Positions 1 to 8,000 of a stretch of 11,516 bases of DNA are shown here, piece after piece. Both the position numbers and the translations under genes were made by a program. Source of the stretch: Prochlorococcus sp. AG-363-L02. GTDB lineage: Bacteria; Cyanobacteriota; Cyanobacteriia; PCC-6307; Cyanobiaceae. Within the stretch, counting starts at the first letter, position 1; each line of letters starts with the position of its first letter. The notes under the pieces were generated by a model, which worked only from the letters and a program-made list of their open reading frames with translations, made no database searches and was not told the DNA's origin. The stretch lies in NCBI GenBank assembly GCA_003280185.1, contig QCFP01000024.1, positions 1 through 11,516 of the forward strand. The letters are read 5' to 3'.

Positions 1-1272
1 ACCAATCCACATATGGTGAGTGAATAGTCCTAATACTGTTGCGTGATCTAGGGAAATGTATGGATACGCGGGAAGAGCATACTGATGATGCGCAACCACA
101 ATGGATCCAGAACCAACCATGGCAAGGTTGATGCTTAGCTGTCCATGCCAGCTATTGCTCAAAAACTCAAAGATGCCTTCGTGACCTTTTGGTGCTGGGA
201 AAAGGATTGGATCGCCTTTTGCGTTATCCAAAATTGTCTTCATGTTGTGACCAACACCATGAACGGAGTTGCCCCACATGTGACCACCAAATACAGCAAA
301 TACACCCCAGGCCAAATGATGGTGGGATATATCAGTCATCCAAAGGCTTCCAGTTACAGGATTTAAGCCACCTTTGTTGGTGAGAATATCGCTGAAAGCC
401 CACCAGTTAAGAGTGAAAAAGTTTTCCACTGTTCTGCCGGCAAGGCTTGGGAAAATTTGACTTGCTACTGATGGGCTGCAAAGCGTAGTAGTAGGAATGT
501 CTGCTGCACTAGCAATGGTTACTCCATCAATAACAAGAGGCTTGCCTGCATCAATTGCATCAAGCATTGCAGCTACTGGGGCACCTATATGTATTAGGTG
601 TCCAGCCCAGGCAATTGAGCCATGACCAAACAAAATAATTTGATGGTGCTGCATCATTGGCTGAACCTTCTGGAACCAAGCCAGTTTTGGTGCAGCCTTG
701 TGATAGTGGTAGATACCTCCGGGAAGTTCTAGAGCGGCCATCACCAGAGCCCCAATAGCTAATGCCAAGAGCTGTGGCTCGGTGGCGATTCCCCAGGACC
801 TCCACATTTGGAAAATACCTGATGTGATCTGCATGCCGCTATATCCGGCACCTAGATCAGCATTCATAATTTCTTGGCCGACAATTGGCCAGACCACTTG
901 TGCACCTGGTTTTACGTGCGTTGGATCTGCCAGCCAACCGGTGTAGTTAGAGAAGCGGGCGCCATGGAAAAAGGCACCACTCATCCAAACAAAAACTACC
1001 GCTAGATGTCCGAAGTGGGCCGAAAAAATCTTTCGGCTTGTTTCCTCTAGATCACCTATGTGGGTGTCAAAGTCGTGTGCGTCTGCGTGGAGGTTCCAAA
1101 TCCAGGTAGTGGTTTTGGGACCTTTAGCGAGGCTTCGTGACCAAAAGCCAGGTTGTCCGGCTTTTTCTATATCGGCAGGGACATGATCCCTGTCAACTGG
1201 TTGGTCATAAGGAGTAGGAACTCCTCCTGAAGGCTTCACTTTTCCCCCACGTTCTGGTGGGCTAATAGTCAT
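1..1272 (-). CDS. psaA: Photosystem I P700 apoprotein A1 (PsaA), N-terminal 424 residues, cut by the window edge
   Basis: PsaA is one of the two large thylakoid-membrane subunits that bind P700, the electron-transfer chain and much of the core antenna chlorophyll. The minus frame is open from the ATG at 1272 to base 1, giving 424 residues of a family that is about 750-775 long; the FX iron-sulfur loop lies outside the window. Visible hallmarks are MTISPPERG at the start, [11 protein letters not shown] (residues 80-90), [20 protein letters not shown], the SHHHLAWG helix and FTHHMWIG at the edge. The N-terminus has the [11 protein letters not shown] segment I associate with Prochlorococcus. A good SD (GAGGAAG, 6 nt before ATG) supports the start. 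Odd: residue 351 is Ala (LDNAKGDP) where PsaA normally has His, and the nearby GHMYR motif reads GHMWG. psaB is expected next, outside the window. Confidence 0.98.
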   Translation of the reverse strand, partial: MTISPPERGGKVKPSGGVPTPYDQPVDRDHVPADIEKAGQPGFWSRSLAKGPKTTTWIWNLHADAHDFDTHIGDLEETSRKIFSAHFGHLAVVFVWMSGAFFHGARFSNYTGWLADPTHVKPGAQVVWPIVGQEIMNADLGAGYSGMQITSGIFQMWRSWGIATEPQLLALAIGALVMAALELPGGIYHYHKAAPKLAWFQKVQPMMQHHQIILFGHGSIAWAGHLIHIGAPVAAMLDAIDAGKPLVIDGVTIASAADIPTTTLCSPSVASQIFPSLAGRTVENFFTLNWWAFSDILTNKGGLNPVTGSLWMTDISHHHLAWGVFAVFGGHMWGNSVHGVGHNMKTILDNAKGDPILFPAPKGHEGIFEFLSNSWHGQLSINLAMVGSGSIVVAHHQYALPAYPYISLDHATVLGLFTHHMWIG

Positions 1273-1287
1273 CGAGAGCTTCCTCGA
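1272..1287 (-). promoter_or_regulatory. psaA ribosome-binding site inside a small hairpin
   Basis: On the minus strand GAGGAAG (1285-1279) lies 6 nt before the psaA ATG and fixes the start. The same bases can fold as TCGAG-GAAGCT-CTCGA (5-bp stem, 6-nt loop). That would pair the 5' part of the SD and the A of the start codon. Whether it folds in the cell is inference; the SD itself is clear. Confidence 0.6.
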
Positions 1288-1301
1288 GGTATGGGTATCG
1301 A

Positions 1302-1338
1302 GGTGGAGGGCCACCCCTTGTGCAAGCTCTAAAGCTTG
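1302..1338 (-). promoter_or_regulatory. Two consecutive hairpins in the psaA leader
   Basis: Two perfect inverted repeats lie 8 nt apart: CAAGCT-CTAA-AGCTTG at 1323-1338 (6-bp stem, 4-nt loop) and GGTGG-N4-CCACC at 1302-1315 (5-bp stem, 4-nt loop). Read on the minus strand both fall in the psaA 5' leader, some 30-65 nt upstream of the start codon. No T-run follows either, so neither is a classic terminator. A role in mRNA stability or translation is possible but not shown. Confidence 0.4.
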
Positions 1339-1390
1339 GCAGGACCAGCGAAATCAGAGGATTAGACCTTTGTTTGCACTGGAGAGAGTG

Positions 1391-1408
1391 GGCCCCCACA
1401 AGGGGACC
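1391..1408 (-). promoter_or_regulatory. GC-rich hairpin in the psaA leader
   Basis: On the minus strand GGTCCCC-TTGT-GGGGGCC can form a 7-bp stem with one U-G wobble and a 4-nt loop. On the plus strand the wobble becomes a C-A mismatch, so the stem is stronger in the psaA-sense RNA. It lies about 120 nt before the psaA ATG and is much more GC-rich than its surroundings. No T-run follows. Confidence 0.4.
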
Positions 1409-1898
1409 GCTTCAGGAAGCATAGATCCGAGAGCCATTCACTACCTATGCAAGTAACATAATGTTCTATACAGTTCATAACTAGTCTGGGCTTTAACTCT
1501 CTTGAAGGCTCTTTATCAGGACTGATTCACCAAATAAATCCTCTTTAGAACTACAAAGTGAAGCTATCTAAGTAGCTTAAGTTTCATAAAATTAACAATA
1601 ATTACCTTCAGGCTTCTTCGGCATTTCAAGATTGCTTCTTTCTGCTAAAGGGCGGCTTGAAAAATCTTTTCTTGGGTGTTTCTCCTGAAAATTATTTAGC
1701 AAAGACCAGTTAGGTTTGATTAGTCTTTAAATTTAGATAGCTAGATAGGTGTGTGGAGACTCCAGAGATTCACGTGCTTCATCCTTCGATATCACGACAA
1801 TAAATCCATAATTAAAAATTGGCATTAATTTATTCTCAAGCTAATTTTCTTCGGAATTTCCAATTCAGAGACTTGCCCTAGGCCTCTCTCCTAGTTCA

Positions 1899-3668
1899 TT
1901 GCCATTGCTTCAGAGGCTTAGAACTAGGAAGCATTTTGAGCATATAGCTCTTACCCCTGGCGCGGCTTCTGCCTTGAAGTCGCAGCCCGCAGATTTGTTG
2001 GTTGCTCCAGCTGCTGACCTTTTTCGGCAATATTGGTCTAAAGAAACAATCATTTGCATCGTTGGTGCGTTAGGTGCTTCTACACGACTAATTGCTCCTT
2101 TCTTAACTGGCAAGGATCTTGATCCTGCAGTTTTGGTTCTTGATGCAAACGCCAAACATGTAGTGCCCTTGATTGGTGGACATGCTTCCGGAGGAGAGGC
2201 GTTAGCATTTGAAATAGCGGCTGATATAGGGGCTGATCCTGTAATTACTAATGATTCAAACTCTCAAGAACGATTAGCGATTGATAGTTTTGGGGAGGCC
2301 TGGGGATGGAGACGTGGCGGCAAAACTATTGCCTGGAATAAGTTGATGCATCTACTTTCGCAAGGAAGACAACTTGATTTTGAGCAGCATTCAGGCACAA
2401 CTGAGTGGCAACGTGCAAAGGCTGCTTCCAATGGCTGTTTTATATCATCGGGAAGTTCTTCTTCTGCTTGTGATTTTTATATAGGTCCATTTAGAGGGGT
2501 TGAATGTTGTTGGCATCCTCCCAATATTTGGATTGGGATTGGATGTGAAAGAAATACAAGCCTGAGCATAGTGAAAAGAGCTTTAGGCATTTCACTAGAT
2601 GCTGTTGGCATTGCCATCGAAGCTATTGCAGGCTTGGCCAGTGTTGAAATTAAGGCTGATGAGGCTTGTATTTTGTCCATGGCAGCCTCACTTGGATGTC
2701 CGATAAGGCTTTTTACTAATCAAGAACTCTCAAAAGTGAATGTTCCAAACCCCTCAGTTCAAGTGGCGAATGCCATAGGAATTTCATCTGTTGCCGAAAG
2801 CGCTGCATTACTCGCTGCTGGACATTTAGGAAAGTTGCTTTTCGAAAAAAGAGTTTTTTCTGCGCAGGATGATGAAGTTGGAGCTGTAACTATTGCCATT
2901 GCAGAATCAGCGGAAGCTTTTGCGCCTAATCGCGGTGAATTGCATTTGGTAGGAAGTGGACCTGGAGACTTATCGTTTCTTACGTATGATTCAAGGCGTG
3001 CTCTTTCTAGAAGTGTTGTTTGGATTGGATATAGTCTTTATTTGGATTTGTTAGAGCCTTTACGCAGACCAGATCAGGTGCGAATAGAAAGTCAAATTAC
3101 ACAGGAGCGTGATAGATGCATTTATGCATTGAAGTTAGCTAGACAGGGGATTAGAGTTGCACTTATCTCATCAGGAGATTCTGGGATATATGGAATGGCA
3201 GGCTTAGCTTTAGAGCTTTGGTTAGAACAAAAAGTTTCTCAGAGGCCTATTTTTCAAGTTCATCCTGGTATATCAGCTTTGCAATTGGCTGCAGCAAGAG
3301 TTGGAGCCCCATTAATGCATGATTTTTGTACAGTTAGCCTTAGTGATCACCTTACACCTTGGGAAAAGATCGAAGCTAGGGTTAGCTCTGCTGCAGAAGG
3401 AGATTTTGTGATTGCAATTTATAACCCTCGCTCTAAAGATCGTTTATGGCAGTTAAACAGAGTATTTGATCTTTTATTGGAATTTCGTAGCCCAAATACT
3501 CCAGCATTACTAGTTAGGAATCTAGGGAGAGAAGGTGAAAAGGTTCATTTATATACTCTTGATAGTCTTCCATTAGAGGAGGTCGATATGCTTTCTCTTT
3601 TAATTATTGGCAATAGTGAAAGCAGGCAAGAAAATGGACAAATGATTACTCCAAGGGGGTATAAATAA
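1899..3668 (+). CDS. cobJ: CbiG-CbiH fusion: cobalt-precorrin-5A hydrolase / cobalt-precorrin-3 C17-methyltransferase
   Basis: Bifunctional enzyme of cobalt-early (anaerobic-type) corrin synthesis, cytosolic, 589 residues. Residues ~15-335 resemble CbiG, which opens the ring-A lactone of cobalt-precorrin-5A and releases acetaldehyde: an IGGHASGGE motif at 92-100, then the CbiG C-terminal domain from ~208 (IWIGIGCERNTS, later PNPSVQVANAIG and SVAESAALLAAG). Residues 346-575 are an SAM-dependent tetrapyrrole methylase of CbiH/CobJ type: GSGPGD (352-357), SSGDSGIYGMAG from 424, HPGISALQLAAARVGAP, and IYNPRSKDR. CbiH methylates C17 and contracts the ring. The start is uncertain: no ATG or GTG precedes the conserved core in the open frame (stop at 1842-1844). 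TTG at 1899 fits best, with TTG 1905 next, and no purine-rich SD is visible. The fused order is known in cyanobacteria. It stands alone, divergent from psaA and convergent with tRNA-Pro. Confidence 0.93.
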   Translation: MPLLQRLRTRKHFEHIALTPGAASALKSQPADLLVAPAADLFRQYWSKETIICIVGALGASTRLIAPFLTGKDLDPAVLVLDANAKHVVPLIGGHASGGEALAFEIAADIGADPVITNDSNSQERLAIDSFGEAWGWRRGGKTIAWNKLMHLLSQGRQLDFEQHSGTTEWQRAKAASNGCFISSGSSSSACDFYIGPFRGVECCWHPPNIWIGIGCERNTSLSIVKRALGISLDAVGIAIEAIAGLASVEIKADEACILSMAASLGCPIRLFTNQELSKVNVPNPSVQVANAIGISSVAESAALLAAGHLGKLLFEKRVFSAQDDEVGAVTIAIAESAEAFAPNRGELHLVGSGPGDLSFLTYDSRRALSRSVVWIGYSLYLDLLEPLRRPDQVRIESQITQERDRCIYALKLARQGIRVALISSGDSGIYGMAGLALELWLEQKVSQRPIFQVHPGISALQLAAARVGAPLMHDFCTVSLSDHLTPWEKIEARVSSAAEGDFVIAIYNPRSKDRLWQLNRVFDLLLEFRSPNTPALLVRNLGREGEKVHLYTLDSLPLEEVDMLSLLIIGNSESRQENGQMITPRGYK

Positions 3669-3697
3669 CTTTCTGATGTATTGTTTTTTATGACATA

Positions 3698-3771
3698 TCG
3701 GGATGACAGGATTCGAACCTGCGGCCCCTTCGTCCCGAACGAAGTGCGCTGCCAAGCTGCGCTACATCCCG
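3698..3771 (-). tRNA. tRNA-Pro, anticodon CGG
   Basis: The minus strand folds into a full 74-nt cloverleaf. The acceptor stem is CGGGATG/CATCCCG with discriminator A, the D-stem is GCGC/GCGC, the anticodon stem is CTTCG/CGAAG with loop TTCGGGA, and the T-arm is GCAGG-TTCGAAT-CCTGT with one G-U. The anticodon CGG (plus positions 3735-3737) reads CCG proline codons, and the anticodon arm matches bacterial tRNA-Pro(CGG) closely. The 3' CCA is not encoded (TAT follows the discriminator), so it must be added after transcription. It is divergent from lipA (69 bp) and convergent with cbiGH (29 bp). Confidence 0.97.
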
Positions 3772-3840
3772 TTCTTTTAATTCTAGAAGATTTTGATAAG
3801 GCCTGGAAAGCTGTAGGCAAGTTGGATTAAGGTTTAATTT

Positions 3841-4725
3841 ATGAGATCTAATGCATTGAAAAAACCTAGCTGGTTGAGGGTTAAAGCTCCTCAAAAGCAG
3901 CGGATTGGCGAGGTCTCAGACTTACTTTTAGATCTTCATTTAAATACTGTTTGCCAAGAAGCTAGTTGCCCTAATATTGGTGAATGCTTTGCAGGTGGCA
4001 CTGCAACTTTCTTAATAATGGGCCCAGGTTGTACCCGAGCATGTCCTTATTGTGATATAGATTTTGATAAAAGCACTCGCCCTATTGATTTTTCTGAGCC
4101 TGAGCGAGTTGGAGAAGCTGTCGTTCGGTTGAATCTTAGTCATGTAGTTATTACTTCCGTAAATAGGGATGACCTTTCCGATGGTGGTGCTAGTCAGTTT
4201 GTTAGGTGTGTTGAAATAATTCGGGAAAGATCACCAATTACCACAATCGAACTTCTAATACCTGATTTATGCGGTAACTGGGAGGCGTTAACGAAAATTA
4301 TGAACATCTTACCGGATGTGCTGAACCATAATATTGAAACAATACCAAGACTTTATAGTCGTGTCAGGCCCCAAGGTGTTTATAGTCGATCATTGGAATT
4401 GTTAGAGAAAGTAAGGAAATCTTCTGACAAGATTTATACTAAATCTGGGCTAATGGTTGGTTTAGGTGAAAAGGATAACGAAGTTTTCAAAGTTTTGATA
4501 GATTTAAAAAGAAGAGGGGTAGATATTGTGACTCTTGGGCAATATCTTTCACCAAGCTCTAAGCATCTCCCGGTTCAAAGATATGTTCCTCCAAAGATTT
4601 TTCAACTTTACAAGGACTATGGTGAGAAGGAGTTAGGTTTCTTGCAGGTAGTTAGCTCACCCTTGACTCGTAGTAGTTACCATGCGGGTCAGATTAAAAG
4701 ACTAATGAGAGAGAACCCTAGGTAG
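3841..4725 (+). CDS. lipA: Lipoyl synthase (LipA), radical-SAM enzyme
   Basis: LipA inserts two sulfur atoms into protein-bound octanoyl chains to make the lipoyl cofactor of 2-oxo-acid dehydrogenases and the glycine cleavage H protein; it is cytosolic. Both diagnostic cysteine sets are present: C38-x4-C43-x5-C49 (within [12 protein letters not shown]) for the auxiliary 4Fe-4S cluster that donates sulfur, and C64-x3-C68-x2-C71 (CTRACPYC) for the radical-SAM cluster. Other family marks are [15 protein letters not shown], the [11 protein letters not shown] stretch, [10 protein letters not shown], and RSSYHAG near the C-terminus, where the serine contacts the auxiliary cluster. The length of 294 residues is normal. 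TAAGG ends 8 nt before the ATG and supports the start. It is convergent with the YciI-like gene, with only 6 bp between the stop codons. Confidence 0.97.
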   Translation: MRSNALKKPSWLRVKAPQKQRIGEVSDLLLDLHLNTVCQEASCPNIGECFAGGTATFLIMGPGCTRACPYCDIDFDKSTRPIDFSEPERVGEAVVRLNLSHVVITSVNRDDLSDGGASQFVRCVEIIRERSPITTIELLIPDLCGNWEALTKIMNILPDVLNHNIETIPRLYSRVRPQGVYSRSLELLEKVRKSSDKIYTKSGLMVGLGEKDNEVFKVLIDLKRRGVDIVTLGQYLSPSSKHLPVQRYVPPKIFQLYKDYGEKELGFLQVVSSPLTRSSYHAGQIKRLMRENPR

Positions 4726-4731
4726 GTTAAG

Positions 4732-5037
4732 TTACAGATTATCTCCAGCAATTAAATTCCATTCGTGTAGCTTCCATGTGACTAATTTTGCGCTTATCAT
4801 AGGATCTTTTTCTATTATTTTCTTCGCTTCAATAAAAGATTTCGCCTTAAATATTAGCAATCCTCCTCCTCCAGGTGTCTGCTTATGATCAGTTAGGTAA
4901 CCACTATATATTTGGATTCCTTTTGATTGCATTCTTTTAATCCATATAATATGCATATCTATATGTTTTCTTCGAGACTTACTGGAAAGCTCCCTTGTAG
5001 ATCTGGTAAATGTTTCGGTTTTTGCGAACCAAGGCAT
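4732..5037 (-). CDS. YciI-family small protein, function unknown
   Basis: A 101-residue soluble protein with no signal peptide or membrane segment. It matches the YciI-like (DGPF/YCII, dimeric alpha-beta barrel) family: MPWFAKTETFTR at the start, GYLTDHKQTPGGGGLLIF in the middle, then KDPMISAKLVTWKLHEW near the end. H25 and D49 may correspond to the conserved His and Asp of the family, but I cannot align them with certainty. The biochemical role of these proteins is generally unknown. The ATG lies 17 bp after the glsF stop on the same strand, so it is probably translated from the glsF transcript; only a weak purine stretch (AAGTAAAAG) precedes the ATG. A link to nitrogen metabolism is inference from position only. 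Confidence 0.88.
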   Translation of the reverse strand: MPWFAKTETFTRSTRELSSKSRRKHIDMHIIWIKRMQSKGIQIYSGYLTDHKQTPGGGGLLIFKAKSFIEAKKIIEKDPMISAKLVTWKLHEWNLIAGDNL

Positions 5038-5054
5038 CTTTTACTTGCCAAATT

Positions 5055-8000
5055 TCACTTGTCATTTAAGCATAAGTTTTCCTTTTCACTTGGGGGCACC
5101 AGAATCTTGAATTTATTTTTCCAGTGATGCCAATTCTTAATGATTAGACTTGTTTTTTGACTATTAGTATTTTGTAAATGCTTTTCAAGCAGTTCTTTAA
5201 GTATGAATTCTTGTTTGTTGGTAATTAGATTGTAAACCTCAACGATTTCTGTATTTACATTTTTATTAGTTTTCCCATCTTCGTCTAGTAGGAATGCAAC
5301 TCCACCTGTCATGCCAGCGGCAATGTTGCGACCTGTAGACCCTAATACAACAACAACTCCGCCAGTCATGTACTCACAGCAATGATCACCTGAGCCTTCA
5401 ATAACAGCAACTGCTCCGCTATTTCTAACTGCAAAGCGCTCTCCAGCCCGGCCAAGAGCAAATAACTCTCCCCCAGTTGCACCGTATAGGCAGGTATTAC
5501 CCAGGATTACTTGATCAGCATTATTTGCTCTTTCAAATGAAGGTGTAAGACTAATTCGACCCCCATTCATACCTTTCCCTACATAGTCATTGGCTTCTCC
5601 TATAAGAGAAATATTCATTCCTTTAAGGAGGAAAGCACCAAAGCTTTGGCCTGCAGATCCAGTGAAATTTAGATTTAATTCACCTTTAAAACCATTGTTC
5701 CCATATTTAGAGGCAATTTCACCTGCAATTCTTGCACACACACTTCGATCAGTATTTAGGATTGGGATGGTTAATGTAATCCTTTTTTGTTGTTCAATAG
5801 CCTGATTTAATTGCACATTTCTAAGTAATTCTTCCTCAAGTGTTTCTCCATTATTATGGGCTTTTTCGCTATGTATTAGCCAAGATCTATTTGCATATTT
5901 TTCAACTTTCTTTATTGGTCCAAGAAGGCAGCTAAGGTCTAACGATTTTGTTTTCAATAAGTCAACCTTTCGTTGTTCAAGGAAATCTGTACGTCCAATT
6001 AAGTCTTCTATTTTTGAAACGCCCAATACACTCATTATTTGCCTTACTTCTTCAGCTATAAAAAAGAAGAAATTTACAACATGTTCTGGAATTCCTGTGA
6101 AACGCTTTCGCAACTTCTCCTGTTGGGTAGCAACACCCACAGGGCAGTTATTTGTATGACAAACGCGTGCCATGATGCATCCTTCTGCAATCATTGCTAT
6201 CGAGCCAAACCCATATTCTTCTGCTCCAAGTAGAGCAGCAATTACAACGTCCCAGCCAGTTTTTAGTCCACCATCAGCTCGAAGTAAAACACGATCACGA
6301 AGACCATTCTCAAGTAAAGCTCTGTGCACTTCTGTTAGGCCGAGTTCCCATGGCCCCCCAGCATGTTTTATTGAGCTTAACGGTGATGCACCTGTGCCTC
6401 CATCATGACCAGAGATTTGTATGACGTCTGCATTGGCTTTAGCTACTCCTGCAGCGATAGTTCCAATACCTATTTCAGCGACTAGTTTGACACTTACTTT
6501 TGCTTCGGGATGAACCTGATGAAGGTCGTGGATTAGTTGTGCAAGGTCTTCAATTGAGTAAATGTCGTGATGTGGAGGAGGAGAGATAAGAGCTACGCCT
6601 GGTTTGCTGTTGCGTAGCTTGGCGATATAAGGATCTACTTTTGGCCCAGGCAATTGGCCTCCCTCGCCGGGTTTAGCCCCCTGAGCTACCTTGATTTCTA
6701 ATTGTCTTCCGCTTCGCAGGTATTCAGGAGTTACACCGAAACGTCCAGAGGCAATTTGTTTAATCGCAGAGCAAGCCGTATCTCCATTACGTAAGCCATG
6801 GATATTTGGGAGCGTGGAAGAATGTTTTTCTTTATCTACATCATTGAGTGGTTTGAATCTTTGAGGATCTTCACCTCCTTCCCCACTATTACTTTTGCCA
6901 CCAATCCGATTCATTGCTACAGCAAGTACCTCGTGAGCTTCTCTTGATAATGCACCAAGGCTCATGCCACCAGTACAAAAGCGCGTGCAAATTGATTCGA
7001 CACTTTCAATTTGATCTAGTGGTAGTGGCTCAGAGACAGGTTTTAATGTAAGAAGGTCTCGTAAAACAGTTGCTGGACGGCCTTCTAACAAAGTTTTATA
7101 TGTTGAAAAGTGATCGTATTTTGGTCCTAGCTTTACTGCTGCATGGAGAGCTTTTGAAATTTCGGGTGAGTTTAGGTGAAACTCTCCACCAGTTCTATGT
7201 TGCACAAACCCCATGAATTCAAGCTTGTTTTGTTCTAATTCTGGGAATGCTTTTTTATGAAATGTCAGGGTTTCATTCGCTAGGTCATTAAGACTGATTC
7301 CTGCAATTCGACTTGTTGTGCCTTTGAAAGCTAGACCTATTAGGTCGGCTCCTACTCCTATTGCTTCAAAAATTTGCGCTCCGTGGTAACTCGAGAGCAT
7401 TGATATACCAATTTTAGAAAGGATTTTGCGCAGTCCATCTTCTAAGGCTTTTCGTAAATTCGATTGAGCCTCGGTAATAGTTATGGACTTTATTTTGCCA
7501 CTTTCCATGAGCTTTTGGGTTCGAGGCTTGCTCCACCAGTGTCGGGTCGTTTCCCATGTAAGCCATGGACATACTGCACTTGCTCCATATCCAATAAGAC
7601 AAGCAAGGTGATGGGTGTTCCAACACTGTGCAGTTTCAACAACTATTGAAGTTTTTAGACGTAGTCCTTTGCGAAGTAAATGATGGTGGACTGCACCAAC
7701 TGCAAGAAGGGGCGGGATATAAGTATTTTTTTTATCAGCACCTTTGTCTGAAAGAATTAATACTTGCGTGTCATTTAATACATATTCTTCCGCCTTATGA
7801 CATAGCATTTCTATTTCTTTTTGAAAATAATTATTACTTCTTTCCACACTGATGAGTGTGGAAAGAGTATTAGTTGATATCCCTTTTCGGGATATCTCTT
7901 CAAGTTCACCTTCATTAAGAATTGGTGTTTTTAGATGTAAAACTTTTGTGGCATCTTCCTTTGGTTGGAGTGGTGAGTGTCTTTTCCCAAGATGCATCTC

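Larger units (their letters stand above)
1273..1898. other. Divergent intergenic region between psaA and cbiGH
   Basis: About 630 bp without a convincing gene. It must hold the psaA promoter (minus) and any cbiGH promoter (plus), but I cannot point to an unambiguous -35/-10 pair. On the minus strand an AT-rich patch around 1458-1470 contains CATTAT and TATAGA, either of which could be a psaA -10 box; that would leave a leader of roughly 180 nt. The psaA-proximal part holds three short hairpins and the ribosome-binding hairpin, listed separately. A 6-bp inverted repeat, AAGCTA-N6-TAGCTT, sits at 1561-1578 without a T-run, so it is not a standard terminator. A second short one, CTAGG-N7-CCTAG, lies at 1878-1894 just before the cbiGH start. 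No cobalamin riboswitch B12 box (GCCACTG) was seen. Confidence 0.6.

Noticed and set aside
145..805. Open frames on both strands inside the psaA region (plus 145-366, plus 189-383, minus 560-805)
   Set aside because: They lie in other frames of psaA, which translates cleanly as a known protein over the whole stretch.
1561..1578. AAGCTA-N6-TAGCTT inverted repeat as a terminator
   Set aside because: The stem is short and AT-rich with no T-run on either side; probably chance.
1273..1898. Cobalamin riboswitch before the corrin gene
   Set aside because: No GCCACTG B12 box or similar conserved core was found on the plus strand.
1910..2680. Minus-strand frames antisense to cbiGH
   Set aside because: Shadows of a well-conserved coding sequence, with no SD or recognisable product.
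3545..3894. Two minus-strand frames of 91 and 68 codons across the tRNA
   Set aside because: Both run through the tRNA-Pro gene and the ends of cbiGH or lipA. The tRNA explains the conserved sequence.
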